Assembly: GCA_019752045.1 (NCBI GenBank)
Contig: JAIEMP010000007.1
Location: forward strand, 248,001-312,000
Origin: Chitinophagaceae bacterium
GTDB lineage: Bacteria > Bacteroidota > Bacteroidia > Chitinophagales > Chitinophagaceae
Length of the DNA stretch: 64,000 nucleotides
Direction of reading: 5' to 3'
Shown: piece by piece, positions 42,435-53,100 of the stretch
Numbering within the stretch: the stretch's first letter is position 1
How the letters are laid out: every line of letters starts with the position of its first letter
Translations under genes and position numbers: made by a program
Notes under the pieces: generated by a model
Database searches by the model: none
Told to the model about the DNA's origin: nothing
The model's input: only the letters and a program-made list of their open reading frames with translations

Positions 42435-43661
42435 ATGAAGAAATTTCAGGTTCCGAATATTTACCGCAGTCCGCTTATTACTGCCATCAAGAATAAACGA
42501 AAAGAAGAGGATAAATTAAAGAAAGACTTTTCTCCTACCCTGCTCGATCTGGGGGCTGTTCAATTTTATCTGGCCCGGCATTTTGGGTTTTGTTACGGAG
42601 TGGAAAACGCCATTGAAATCGCATTTAAAACCATTGAAGAAAATCCGGGGAAACGGATTTTTCTATTAAGTGAAATGATCCATAATCCGCAGGTGAATGC
42701 TACACTTATTGAAAAAGGTGTTCAATTTCTGCAGGATACTTACGGACAACAGTTAATTCCTTTTGAAGAAATTACAAGTGATGATGTAGTTATTATTCCT
42801 GCATTTGGCACAACGCTTTCGATTGAAAAAATGCTGAAAGAGAAAGGTATCAGCACCGAAAAATATAATACAACCTGTCCCTTTGTAGAAAAGGTCTGGA
42901 ACAGAAGTGAACAGATTGCTGCAAAAGGATACTCCATTGTGCTGCATGGCAAACCAAAGCACGAAGAAACAAGAGCAACGTTTTCGCATGCAAGTGTGCA
43001 TACACCTGCAGTGATTGTAAATGATCTGAACCAAGCTGTTGAGCTGGGCAAATACATTACCGGTAAAAAACCTGCGCAACAGTTTTACAAAGAGTTTGAA
43101 GGACTTTTTTCTGATGGATTCGACATTACAAAAGATCTGCAGCAGTTTGGTGTTGTCAATCAAACAACCCAGCTTGCAAGTGATACACAAGCCATTGCTG
43201 AATATTTAAAGCAACTTGTTGTTGAGTATTATCAGTTAAATGAAGCAACAATTGCCACCCGTTTTGCAGACACCAGAGATACTTTATGTTATGCAACAAA
43301 CGACAACCAAACGGCTGTTACGGGCCTGTTAGAAACTGAAGCTGATTTAGCAATTATTGTGGGTGGATATAACAGTTCAAATACTACTCATCTTGTTGAA
43401 TTATGTGAGAATAAACTTCCTACTTACTTTATCAACAACACCGACAAAATACTATCGGCAACAGAAATCATGCACTTTAATTTTCAGGATAAAAAAGAAT
43501 ACGTGACTAAAGATTTTTTACCTGCAAAACGGCCGGCAAAAATTTTAATCAGCAGTGGAGCATCATGCCCCGACTCATTGGTAGAAGCAGTGATGTTTAA
43601 AATAGCCTCTTTTTACAACGTCGAATCGCAACTTCAACAACAAGCAGATTTGTTTCTATAA
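42435..43661 (+). CDS. ispH: 4-hydroxy-3-methylbut-2-enyl diphosphate reductase
   Basis: This 408-residue enzyme performs the last step of the MEP isoprenoid pathway, making IPP and DMAPP. The three [4Fe-4S] Cys are in HFGFCYGVENAI, YNTTCPFVEKVW and SSGASCPDSLVEA; substrate-site His residues are in LSEMIHNPQVN and LHGKPKHEET. It is longer than E. coli IspH (about 316); the longer form occurs in several bacterial groups and cyanobacteria. Confidence 0.93.
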   Translation: MKKFQVPNIYRSPLITAIKNKRKEEDKLKKDFSPTLLDLGAVQFYLARHFGFCYGVENAIEIAFKTIEENPGKRIFLLSEMIHNPQVNATLIEKGVQFLQDTYGQQLIPFEEITSDDVVIIPAFGTTLSIEKMLKEKGISTEKYNTTCPFVEKVWNRSEQIAAKGYSIVLHGKPKHEETRATFSHASVHTPAVIVNDLNQAVELGKYITGKKPAQQFYKEFEGLFSDGFDITKDLQQFGVVNQTTQLASDTQAIAEYLKQLVVEYYQLNEATIATRFADTRDTLCYATNDNQTAVTGLLETEADLAIIVGGYNSSNTTHLVELCENKLPTYFINNTDKILSATEIMHFNFQDKKEYVTKDFLPAKRPAKILISSGASCPDSLVEAVMFKIASFYNVESQLQQQADLFL

Positions 43662-43664
43662 AAC

Positions 43665-43695
43665 GAAGAAGCCTCCTTTCGGAGGCCTCTTCTTC
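43665..43695. terminator. Bidirectional terminator between ispH and a T9SS cargo gene
   Basis: GCCTCC and GGAGGC pair around TTTC, extended by GAAGAA against TTCTTC with a small offset. T-rich sequence follows on both strands (GGTTTTATC rightward, CGTTTTAT leftward), so it can serve both convergent genes. Confidence 0.8.
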
Positions 43696-43731
43696 TTCGG
43701 TTTTATCTGGTTTTTCCTGTCCAAAGAAATT

Positions 43732-45258
43732 CTATTGTACTAAAATCCGTTCAGTAATTTGTTCGCCTGTTTCACGGAAATTAATGCGCAGCATATAAAT
43801 ACCTGGTTTAAGGTTGTTTATTTGAAGGTTGCGTACATTAATACCGTTCCAGCGTTGTACTGATTTACCGGAATAATCATCGAGTGAAACATCCATCATT
43901 CCTGCACCTTCGGGTATAGCAACATTGGTTGCACCTCTGCTCGGGTTGGGATAAACAGCAACAATAATCTGACCATTGCCGCTTCTCAATGCTCTTACTT
44001 CACTGTAACTTGATCTGCCATTTAAATCTACCTGACGAATACGATAATACGCAACGCCTTTAGGCAAACTTAACTGATCATCAAAATTGTAAGTATAAGC
44101 TCCCCCTGTTCCACCAGGTGCTTTTGAGTCAACAAATGCAATGGTTTCATAACGTCCGTTTCCTAAACGACGCTGTACTTCAAAACCATCATTATCTGTT
44201 TCCAGAGATGTTTCCCAGGTAAGAGAAGCTTTACCACCTCTTTGTACCGCATTAAATGAACGCAACGAAACAGGCAATGTATTACATCCGTTGGTGATCA
44301 GTTTTACTGTTGAGTTCGTTTGTGTACCAACAGGATTGGTTACAACTGCTTCAACCCACAATGCTTTTGTTGATTCACTTCCAACATTGTTTCCGTTGTA
44401 GGGAATATTATTAAAGAATTGTGTACTTGAATTTGTTAACCCACTGAACGATCCTGAAGCATCGGGAGCTAACTGAGTATCTTCTGTACCAAAACTTCCG
44501 AAAGGAGTATTGTCCACATAAATGCGATAAACTCCTGAAAGTGCAGTTGTACTGTTTGTTGAGAGTTGGAAGTTTACTGTTCTTGGACTGGTACAATTCA
44601 CTAAACCTGTAATTTGCGGTTCATTGAAGATGTATGTAAAATTACATCTCCAGCAATGTGCTACTGATAAAGAAGATGCCTGTGAAGACCATAAATCTGC
44701 TTTAATAGTTAGCGGACTGCCACAGGGTGCTCCTGTAAATACCACTACATCACGCATCGTATAACGGGAGAAACCTGCAACAGGGCTGGCTGTTTTTTCA
44801 ACGAGGCCTGAGCCAATGGTCATCACAGTTCCAGCATCTGGTGTATACTGAGCACTGGTAATATAAGATAAATATCCGCCTGTGCCCAAATCATTATTGA
44901 ATCCTATGTTTAAAATGGCAGCATCCAGATTACCCTGCGCATTTGTTCCTCTTACAGGTGGAGGCGCAGTGGGTTGATTAGGGTTAGGGTTAGCAGGTGT
45001 TTGGCAGGTGCCCGGTTTAGCCAGTTCAAAATAACCCGGATAATCAGCAGCCCTGAAAGCATGAATAAACACATACTTATTACCTGCGTTATTCTCAAGA
45101 TCAAAGACAATATCAACAGTTACCTTACAATTAGCAGGGTTTGTTCCGTCAATATTTTTTACAACAATGATCTGTTCACCAACAGCGCATTGGGCGTTAA
45201 CTTTATTGGCTAAGCCAAGAAATACGATTCCGATAAAAAATAGTAAAAACTTTTTCAT
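43732..45258 (-). CDS. Exported protein with T9SS type A sorting domain
   Basis: This 508-residue protein has a signal peptide (MKKFLLFFIGIVFLGLANKVNA, then Q). A beta-rich N-terminal region of unknown family includes the Pro/Asn-rich PANPNPNQPTAPPP loop. A fibronectin-like module (LPVSLRSFNAVQ, then KASLTWETSLETDNDGFEVQR) follows, then the sorting domain VYPNPSRGATNVAIPEG ending in LKPGIYMLRINF and ERILVQ. The sorting domain directs export through PorV/PorU-type machinery to the surface. The C-terminal about 190 residues are nearly the same as in the next gene. Function of the N-terminal part is unknown. Confidence 0.85.
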   Translation of the reverse strand: MKKFLLFFIGIVFLGLANKVNAQCAVGEQIIVVKNIDGTNPANCKVTVDIVFDLENNAGNKYVFIHAFRAADYPGYFELAKPGTCQTPANPNPNQPTAPPPVRGTNAQGNLDAAILNIGFNNDLGTGGYLSYITSAQYTPDAGTVMTIGSGLVEKTASPVAGFSRYTMRDVVVFTGAPCGSPLTIKADLWSSQASSLSVAHCWRCNFTYIFNEPQITGLVNCTSPRTVNFQLSTNSTTALSGVYRIYVDNTPFGSFGTEDTQLAPDASGSFSGLTNSSTQFFNNIPYNGNNVGSESTKALWVEAVVTNPVGTQTNSTVKLITNGCNTLPVSLRSFNAVQRGGKASLTWETSLETDNDGFEVQRRLGNGRYETIAFVDSKAPGGTGGAYTYNFDDQLSLPKGVAYYRIRQVDLNGRSSYSEVRALRSGNGQIIVAVYPNPSRGATNVAIPEGAGMMDVSLDDYSGKSVQRWNGINVRNLQINNLKPGIYMLRINFRETGEQITERILVQ

Positions 45259-45300
45259 ACAAAGGTTTTGAGGTTATAAAAAAATCAGAGGCCGTTCAAA

Positions 45301-45340
45301 GGACACCTTTTGAAAAAGTTTATCATTGAGGATATAGGTG
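45301..45340. repeat. Shared leader block upstream of T9SS cargo gene (copy A)
   Basis: About 40 bp (CCTTTTGAAAAAG, then CATTGAGGATAT and GGTG) lie 43 nt upstream of the 43732-45258 gene. The same block is found 39 nt upstream of the 45602-47524 gene. It may be a shared regulatory site or a remnant of gene duplication. The rest of the 343-bp gap (45259-45601) shows only the next gene's terminator. Confidence 0.6.
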
Positions 45341-45528
45341 ATAGCTAAAACTATTTATATAACAGTAAAAACTTTAATCACAGGTAACAGAGATAAAAAA
45401 AATCCAGTAAGAATTGGATGGAAAGGAATTGAAGATTAAGCGGTGTTTAAGGATATTTGGGTTTGCTGAGACTAAAATACTTTTCTGTTTTGACATTTGC
45501 AAGCATTCAAAAAAAATAATTGATTTAA

Positions 45529-45562
45529 GATAAACAAAGAAGCCCCACTTTCGTGAGGCTTC
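45529..45562 (-). terminator. Terminator of the 45602-47524 gene
   Basis: GAAGCCTCAC and GTGGGGCTTC (leftward) pair over 10 bp with one G-T pair around a GAAA tetraloop, followed by TTTGTTTAT. Confidence 0.8.
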
Positions 45563-45601
45563 AGTCATTCTTGGTTTTATCTGGTTTTTCCTGTCCCTGA
45601 T

Positions 45602-47524
45602 TTATTGTACAGTAATTCGTTCAGATATTTGTTCACCTGTTTCCTGAATGGTTATGCGTAAAAGATACATGCCGGGTTTCAGATTTGTAATCTGAAGATT
45701 ACGCACATTTAACCCGCTCCAGCGTTGCACCGATTTACCTGTAAAATCGTCCAGGCTTACATCCATTTTTCCAGCTCCTTCAGGAATAACAATATTCGTT
45801 GTTCCCAAGCTGGGGTTTGGATAAACTGACACGATGATTTTGCCGCCTGCCCCACGTAATGCCTTTACTTCACTGAATTCAGATTTACCATTTAAGTCTA
45901 TCTGACGGAGGCGGTAATAAGTAACAGCTTTACCTAAAATTGCATTATCATCAAAACTGTAAGATGCACCCGATCCTGTACCACCTGCTACTTTTGAATC
46001 TACAAACGCCACTGTTTCGTAACGGCCATTGCCTGTACGACGCTGAATTTCAAAACCATCATTTTCTACTTCCTGCAATGTTTCCCATGAAAGTGAGGCC
46101 TTACCATTTTTATTAATGGCTTTAAAATTAGCCAGCACGACTGGCAAAGGTCCACCAATGGGACAGTTTGAATTAATCGAAACAGGGGTAAGAAATGCAT
46201 TTAAATACATCCGCATACCATTAACATTTGCACGGTCGGCTAAGCTGTATGTATGATTTCCCAGGTAAAAAACCAACCCTCCTTTAAGATTTGATGCAAC
46301 TAACTTAGAAACACTTGCAGAAACTGCAGCAGGTACAAGTGCACCTTCTGCATGATTGTGTGCGTTGTTTATGTAAGAACTCCCTGTTGTTAATTTCCAG
46401 TTTTGCAGACTTCCTGTAATATTGCCATTAAACTGTCCTTCAAATTGTGAATACGCTAAGTTTGGATTGGGAAAGTTAATGTTGCTTTCAATTGTTGCAT
46501 TGGTGTTACCGCCGCCGCCTTTTTCAAACACTGCATTTGCATCAGCACGGGTGCTGTGAAATCTGCCATTAACAGCTTCATTCTCATATGTTCTTACTGC
46601 CTCACATTGTGCTAGAAAATTACCGCCTTTTTGAACAAAACTTCTGATCTGACCAATTATACTTGAAGTAGCAGAAGTATTATGTGGCTCAGATGCAAAA
46701 GTGAAACAACTTGTGGAAAGACTTGCTCCCGTTGATACTGTTAAGTAACTAACTGAAGGAACGCCTGCTGATGTCATATATGCAACATGAATTGAAGCAT
46801 TTCCACCATCATTTAAGATGGCTGCTTTTGGTTTAAACCCTGTCATATCATATCGTACATCCACACTTACCGGTGCTGTTGTAATGTAAACATTTACATC
46901 TGTTCCGGAATTTAAAGTATTATTATACGCATCAATTAAAGCATCAACGCCAGCTATATCAGAGGCTGAAATTACAAATGGACCGGCTTTAAAATTTGAT
47001 GAAGGAGTTGCCGCAACTGTTGGTTTGATGCGTGTTGATGCAACAGTAAAGTCTGTAGCGTCTTTAGACTTACCGGAGTTGATAATCCATTTCAGTTTAA
47101 CGTTGTTGTTCAGTAAGAAAACAATTAAACCATAAGCTTTCATATTAAACAAACCACTACCGGTAAAAGTAACAGATCTGTTACTGATAGCTGCAGTTGC
47201 AACTGCACTAAGTGTTACAACGTTGGTAGTATAATTAATAGCTGTAACTGTTGTGCCCATAGGGATTGCAGAATGACCGGAAAGAACCATTCCAACCTCA
47301 ACACTGCCGGCATTATCTAAAGTGCCCGTATTACTCCCGCTACTGATAGTTATTTTGGCCGAAACGCTGAAAGCGGAACCCGTATTTTGATTTGCATTAT
47401 CCATTGCAATTATATAGCTTCCTGTGGGAAGATTTTGCAAATTGGCAGCCGGGGCAGGCAAATCCTGTGAAAAACTGAAGCCCCACATTGATAACAGTAA
47501 GAGATTGAGTAAAAACTTTTTCAT
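45602..47524 (-). CDS. Exported protein with T9SS type A sorting domain
   Basis: This 640-residue protein has a signal peptide (MKKFLLNLLLLSMWGFSFS, then Q). The N-terminal 430 residues are of unknown family and contain GGNFLAQCEAVRTYENEA and GGLVFYLGNHTYSLAD. These resemble a ThuA/glutamine-amidotransferase-like fold seen in some surface proteins, stated with low certainty. A fibronectin-like module (KASLSWETLQEVENDGFEIQR) and sorting domain (VYPNPSLGTTNIVIPEG, ending ERITVQ) follow, very similar to the neighbouring gene. It is probably surface-displayed. Confidence 0.83.
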   Translation of the reverse strand: MKKFLLNLLLLSMWGFSFSQDLPAPAANLQNLPTGSYIIAMDNANQNTGSAFSVSAKITISSGSNTGTLDNAGSVEVGMVLSGHSAIPMGTTVTAINYTTNVVTLSAVATAAISNRSVTFTGSGLFNMKAYGLIVFLLNNNVKLKWIINSGKSKDATDFTVASTRIKPTVAATPSSNFKAGPFVISASDIAGVDALIDAYNNTLNSGTDVNVYITTAPVSVDVRYDMTGFKPKAAILNDGGNASIHVAYMTSAGVPSVSYLTVSTGASLSTSCFTFASEPHNTSATSSIIGQIRSFVQKGGNFLAQCEAVRTYENEAVNGRFHSTRADANAVFEKGGGGNTNATIESNINFPNPNLAYSQFEGQFNGNITGSLQNWKLTTGSSYINNAHNHAEGALVPAAVSASVSKLVASNLKGGLVFYLGNHTYSLADRANVNGMRMYLNAFLTPVSINSNCPIGGPLPVVLANFKAINKNGKASLSWETLQEVENDGFEIQRRTGNGRYETVAFVDSKVAGGTGSGASYSFDDNAILGKAVTYYRLRQIDLNGKSEFSEVKALRGAGGKIIVSVYPNPSLGTTNIVIPEGAGKMDVSLDDFTGKSVQRWSGLNVRNLQITNLKPGMYLLRITIQETGEQISERITVQ

Positions 47525-47562
47525 AAAAAAGGTTTAGAGGTAAAAAAAACAGTCAATTCACA

Positions 47563-47601
47563 GGGTACCTTTTGAAAAAGCTATTCATTGAGGATATGGT
47601 G
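47563..47601. repeat. Shared leader block upstream of T9SS cargo gene (copy B)
   Basis: Matches 45301-45340, with CCTTTTGAAAAAG and CATTGAGGATATGGTG in the same order and distance to the start codon. I see no TAnnTTTG promoter in either leader. Confidence 0.6.
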
Positions 47602-47817
47602 TTTACTATTTCTGTTGCCAGAAAAAGCAGATCACAGGAAAATGGACAGTATTTGCCAGAAAAAAAGAATTCCTAAGTAATAATTGGATTGTTCGGATGA
47701 GCGGATTTAGGAGGAGTTTTCCAGATATGTAGGATTACAATGAGAATATATAGCAGAGTTTCCTGATATACAAAAAAAATAAATTATATCCCTTCATCCG
47801 CTGTGATTGATTGGGGG

Positions 47818-48504
47818 TTACGCCTGTTTTTGCAAGTTTTTTACGTAATTTAATGTTAGCTGCAGCTGCTCTTCGGGCGTTAAACCTGTATTATTTATTT
47901 CAATCGCATCAGATGCTTTTTGAAGTGGGCTAACTGACCGGTGTGAGTCAATATAATCCCTCATTTCAAGATTTGCTTTAACTTCTTCAACAGTAATATT
48001 AGGGTTTTTGCTGTACATCTCTTTGAAACGTCGTTCTACCCGAACGGCTATATCCGCAGTCATAAATATTTTTAAATCGGCATTGGGAAAAACAGTTGTG
48101 CCTATATCCCGTCCGTCCATGACAATCCCTTTTGCTGTACCCATTTTTTGCTGTTCGGCTACAGCAAATGTTCTTACTTCTTCAATTGCGGCCACTTCAC
48201 TCACCTTTTCTGCAACAACCATATCTCTAATAACGTACTCCACGTTTTCTTCATTGAGATACATTTCAGACTCACCGTTGGTATGATTTGGTTTAAATTC
48301 CAGTGTAATATTTTTTAAAGCGTCTTTTACTTCAGGCACACTTGTCCAATCAATATGATTACGCAGAAAATATAATGTAACAGCTCTGTACATAGCGCCA
48401 CTGTCTATATAAATATAACTGAGCTCTTTGGCCAGTTGTTTGGCGAGTGTACTTTTTCCGCAACTCGACCAGCCATCAATTGCTATAATAATTTTTTCTT
48501 TCAT
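47818..48504 (-). CDS. cmk: Cytidylate kinase
   Basis: This 228-residue enzyme phosphorylates CMP and dCMP. Seen are the P-loop IAIDGWSSCGKSTLAKQLA, YIDSGAMYRAVTLYFL, GIVMDGRDIGTTVFPNADLKIFMTA and MRDYIDSHRSVSPLQKA. The longest frame starts at 48603, but its extra 33 residues are encoded through the terminator of the upstream gene and overlap that gene's 3' end; MKEKIIIAIDG is the family start. A housekeeping gene, it sits between surface-protein genes. Confidence 0.95.
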   Translation of the reverse strand: MKEKIIIAIDGWSSCGKSTLAKQLAKELSYIYIDSGAMYRAVTLYFLRNHIDWTSVPEVKDALKNITLEFKPNHTNGESEMYLNEENVEYVIRDMVVAEKVSEVAAIEEVRTFAVAEQQKMGTAKGIVMDGRDIGTTVFPNADLKIFMTADIAVRVERRFKEMYSKNPNITVEEVKANLEMRDYIDSHRSVSPLQKASDAIEINNTGLTPEEQLQLTLNYVKNLQKQA

Positions 48505-48515
48505 TAATAAGGCTG

Positions 48516-48555
48516 CAAAATAAGAAAGTCTTCCTTTACCAAGGAAGACTTTCTT
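48516..48555 (-). terminator. Strong terminator of the 48578-50059 gene
   Basis: A perfect 15-bp stem (48522-48536 with 48541-48555; core AAGTCTTCCTT) has a 4-nt loop, followed leftward by ATTTTG. It begins 22 nt after the stop and separates that gene from cmk. Confidence 0.9.
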
Positions 48556-48577
48556 AGAATGTGTTATCCGAATTAAA

Positions 48578-50059
48578 TTACTGAATGATAACTTTTTGTG
48601 CACTCACCTCTCCGGTAATAATATTTGTAATACGCACAGCGTAAGTACCTGCCGTAAGAGTTCCGCGGCTGATATTTACATATTGTACATCATTATCAAT
48701 AAACGCACGTATAGTACGTACTTCCTGACCAGCCTGATTAAACATGCTGATAACATATGAGCCTTTGGCTTTGTTAAATTCAATATTTAACTGTGCGGCC
48801 ATTGGATTAGGGAATGTTTTTATTTCTTTACTGCTGCCTGATTTGCGTACAACTGCAACATTACTGTAGGTATAAGACCGGTCGTTATCAACCAGTTTTA
48901 AGCGGTAAAAATATACAGGCTTTGCCATTGCTGCATCAGTAAAAGAATAGCTGATTTCTGAAAAACTATTTCCTGCTGCATTTTTACTGGCAATACGTGT
49001 ATAGTTAACTCCATCAGCACTTCTTTCAATTTCAAATTCTTTTGAATTGATTTCTGAAACAGTTTTCCATGTTAAAACAACGTCTGTTCCATTTAATACT
49101 GCTTTTAAATTTACACCTGTTGCCGGCAATGTACTTTCTGGCTGAGTTGGTAAAGTCCAGCTCATATTAAACCGGTCGCCATTATAAACTGCATTTTGGT
49201 AATTGGCGTTAGATGTCCATACCTGATTTTGTGTCATTCCACGGAGATACACTTTAAAGGTTACAGTAGTTACATTGATTCCTGTAATAAGGAAACTGCC
49301 TGTACCTGCAAAATTGCCACCTTCCGGTGTTCTGCCATCAATTATATAATCCTGGAGGTAATCAAAGCTGTTAAAAATTGTTTTGGTTGTAACATTTAAT
49401 TGAGTACGTGCAGTACCTGACAATTTTGATATTTGAAAACCGGGTTCATCTAACTCTAAATCTACAGCAAAAGGTAATGTAGGAAAAGGTGGTTCGTTAA
49501 TACTTAAAAAACCACCGAGACCTGTAACGTGTAAAATTGGATTTATGACGGGGCGTGAAAACGAAAAAGTTACTTTACCAAAATAATATCTGCCATTAGT
49601 TGGCTGACCAGACAGACCTTCAGCACTCGCAAACATATTGAAGGCATAATTATTAAATGTATTCATACCTGTGCCAATAAGGTTAGTAAGAGCAGAATAG
49701 TAACTGTTAACTGGCGAACCCACATTTGCCAATTGTACACCAACAGAGGCAGGAGTGGGAACTTTATTACTGTTATTATTGCTGATACCAAACATCAGCC
49801 CGAGATCGCCAAAACCGGTTAAACCATTTGGCAACAGCCCGTATTGCTGATCTGAAAAAGAAGCAGATACAGATAAGGCCCCTGAATTTGGATTGGTGCC
49901 ATCCGCTTTCTTTATTGCTGCGGGGCCAGCTGTATAAGCAGGAACCGAAGGGTTAGCCGGAAACGATACATTGTACAGACCAACAAACTGCTGGGCATTT
50001 ACATATCCCATTCTTGTAAGCAAAAGAATAAAAAGGATCAGTTTTAAATTTGGTTTCAT
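48578..50059 (-). CDS. Exported protein with T9SS type A sorting domain
   Basis: This 493-residue protein has a signal peptide (MKPNLKLILFILLLTRMGYVNA, then Q). The N-terminal 320 residues form an unknown beta-rich domain (FVGLYNVSFPANPSVPAYT, and HVTGLGGFLSINEPPFPTL). A fibronectin-like module (LPATGVNLKAVLNG, then VLTWKTVSEINSKEFEIERS) and a sorting domain (TFPNPMAAQLNIEF, ending SAQKVIIQ) follow. The N-terminal domain resembles those of proteins encoded beside SdrD_B-repeat proteins, as here; function unknown. Confidence 0.83.
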   Translation of the reverse strand: MKPNLKLILFILLLTRMGYVNAQQFVGLYNVSFPANPSVPAYTAGPAAIKKADGTNPNSGALSVSASFSDQQYGLLPNGLTGFGDLGLMFGISNNNSNKVPTPASVGVQLANVGSPVNSYYSALTNLIGTGMNTFNNYAFNMFASAEGLSGQPTNGRYYFGKVTFSFSRPVINPILHVTGLGGFLSINEPPFPTLPFAVDLELDEPGFQISKLSGTARTQLNVTTKTIFNSFDYLQDYIIDGRTPEGGNFAGTGSFLITGINVTTVTFKVYLRGMTQNQVWTSNANYQNAVYNGDRFNMSWTLPTQPESTLPATGVNLKAVLNGTDVVLTWKTVSEINSKEFEIERSADGVNYTRIASKNAAGNSFSEISYSFTDAAMAKPVYFYRLKLVDNDRSYTYSNVAVVRKSGSSKEIKTFPNPMAAQLNIEFNKAKGSYVISMFNQAGQEVRTIRAFIDNDVQYVNISRGTLTAGTYAVRITNIITGEVSAQKVIIQ

Positions 50060-50116
50060 TTGTTTTGTTTTAATTATGATATGTTGATTCAGGTTTTACT
50101 TTAAAGTGATATAGAT

Positions 50117-53100
50117 TTAGTCAACTACAATTAACATAACACGCTTAATTGCGAAGTTGACATTGGTTACATTGAGATTTGTTGTAAATATGGATATTGA
50201 TTTGCCATCAACAGTACCATCATTCCCTGCACCTGTTCCAATGATTTCACCGGTTGACCTAAATGATGCCGGTAAAACAGAAGTTGCCGGAGGTACTGCA
50301 CCGATTGCAGGATTAGCAGTGGTTATCATTACACGGTAATTACTGTTATTGAAAATATTAAAGCTGAAAGTTCCTGCACCCGGCTGACCATATCCCGGAA
50401 CCGGTTGCACAGCTATTACCTGATTTGAAATCGGATCGTACAATACTGCATTTATACCTGATGGAATTGTGGTTGTTCCGTTTACTAAACCGTCGGTCAT
50501 TCCATTGTCATCATAAAATACATGTCCACTGAGAACAATCGGAATTCGTTGAATATATCCGGCATCTATGTTGTTTACCAACTGACCTGCTGCAACGTTG
50601 AGAGGAGTTGTTCTACCTGTTGCATCTGCTTTACTGTTATTGATTGCTGCTGCTCCGCCAACATTCTGTAATGTCCATGATGCTGAAGGATCCGGCTTGT
50701 TGCTGAATACAACATAGTATCCGTTACCTGCAGGTACATTATTGATTACATAAGCTCCGTTACCATCAGTTATTGCCGAACCAATTGGCTGGTTGGCTGC
50801 ATTGTATAAGGTAACAATCACACCGGCTACACCTCCTTCACCGGGATCCTGCGTACCATTTCCATTATCATCGTACCAAACAAAATCTCCTATGGTTGCC
50901 GGTACTACTGGTTTTAAACCTGCATCAACTGTTGTATTAACCTGTCCTGCTGCTAAAGTATAAGCACCTGTCCTGCCTGTTGAAGGTTCAACATCACTGT
51001 CGGCTGCGTCACCTGCAGCAACTGCATCTTTTGCAGTAAATACAAGTTGGCCCGGTACATTACTAAACCCAACGCTGTATGTACCCGGATTTAAATTGCT
51101 GAAGAAGTATCTGCCGTTTTGATCGGTAATGGCTGATGTTACAGCTACATTGGCTGCATCGTACAAGGTTACAGTTATACCTGCAATTCCTTTCTCTGTT
51201 GCAATCTGTGTACCATTGCTGTTGGCATCAAACCATACATAATCGCCCAGTGCTGCACGTGTTGAGTAAATACCTGCATCTGCAGTTAGGTTGCTGTTAC
51301 CTGCGGTGATAGTGTAAGTTCCGGTAGTGCCGGTTACTGCATCTGCATCACTATCGGTATTATCATTCCCACCTAAATCTTTTGGCGAGAACACAAAGCC
51401 TGCCGGTAAATTGCTGAACTTAACAGAGTAGCTGCCATCTGCAATATTTACAAAACGGTAGTTACCATTAGCATCTGTTACGGTTGTTGCTACCACTGCA
51501 TTTGCAGCATTCAATAACGACACGGTTACACCTGCTACACCCTGTTCGCCTGCATCCTGAATACCATTGTTATTTGAATCGAACCACACATAATCGCCTA
51601 ACTGGCCGGTTGGTGCTGTGGGGTTGTTTAAACCAAAGTCTATATCAAGTCTTTCTTCTCCTGATCCTACACCGATCACATCGGTTGTTGAAGTTCCTCC
51701 AGCTATCGGGTTACCATCACTATCAACATTTCTGTCGGTTCCGGCTCCTTTTGTTGCTGCATTAAAGCCCGCTGGTAAGTTGCCGAAACGTACACGGTAA
51801 TCACCGGCAGGTAACCCGGTAAACTGGTATTCACCCAGAGCATTGGTTACTCTTGTAGCAGGTTGAATGCCTGCTGTTAATGGATCACTATCAATCGGAT
51901 TACCATTGCCATCCAGTAACTCTACAATCACTCCCTGTAAACCAGGCTCACCTGCATCCTGTAATCCATTATTATTTAAATCGTTCCATACACGGTTACC
52001 GATTGAAGCGGTACCAGCCATTGTTGAACGGATACCTGCATCTACATCAAGATTGGTTTGGCCTGCGGCTAATGTTATAGTTGCTGTTCTTCCGGTGGCA
52101 GGGTTTGCATCGCTGCCGGTAGCGGCGGTTCCACCACCTTGTGTTGTAAAGGAATAACCTGTAGGTATATTACTGAAGCCAACGCTGTAGCTGCCTGCAG
52201 CTAAATCTGTAAACAGATAATTTCCATTGGCATTGGTTACAGTCATTTTAATGGCTGTGTTCGCTGCATCGTATAATATTACAGTAACACCTTGTACATT
52301 GGTTTCGCCGGCATCCTGTACAGCATTCTGGTTCGCATCAAGCCATACACGATCTCCAATTTTACCAGTACCCGGAGGTGTGGTTAACCAGTAACCTGCA
52401 TCAACAGTTGTTATACGCTGGGCGGCTGCTAATGTTAAGGTTGCTGTTCTTAAAGTAACAGGATCAACATCACTATCCGTGCCTGAAGCAGCAACATTGC
52501 TGTTTAGTTTGGTTGTGATAGTATATCCTGATGCTGTTACAAATTCTATTTTGTAATCTCCTGCCGGTACATCATTAAAAATATATTTACCGGTTGCATC
52601 GGTAGTTGTAGTGGCTATAATAGCATTGCTGCCAGCATTTACAAGTCGAACAGTTACACCTGCAATACCCGGCTCACCAGCATCCTGAATTCCATTTTTA
52701 TTCAGATCATTCCATACATAATCACCAATTGTACCATTTACAGATTGCTGTGGTTTTAAACCAGCATCTACATAAGTTATCTGGTCGCCGGCATTTACAG
52801 TGAAAGTTGTTGTACGTCCGGTAGCCGGAATGATATCACTATTGGCAGCTCCGCTTATTAATCCATTATTTGGAGAGAATACAAATGCGGGTGGCAGACT
52901 AACACCAACACTATAAGTACCCGGAGCTACATCTGTAAACAGGTAGTTGCCGTTTACATTTGTATAAGTACTGCGTACCGGTGCGCCTACACTGTTGTAT
53001 AAAGTTACCAGTACATTGGATACGCCCGGCTCACCGGCATCCTGCACACCATCAGCATTCAAATCTAACCAAACACGGTCGCCAATACTTGTTGTTGAAG

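Noticed and set aside
44975-45000. Telomere-like GGGTTA repeats
   Set aside because: They encode the Pro/Asn-rich loop of the T9SS cargo protein on the minus strand; only two or three units are present.
48505-48603. 33-residue extension of cytidylate kinase
   Set aside because: It runs through a 15-bp perfect terminator hairpin and overlaps the upstream gene; MKEKIIIAIDG is the usual start.
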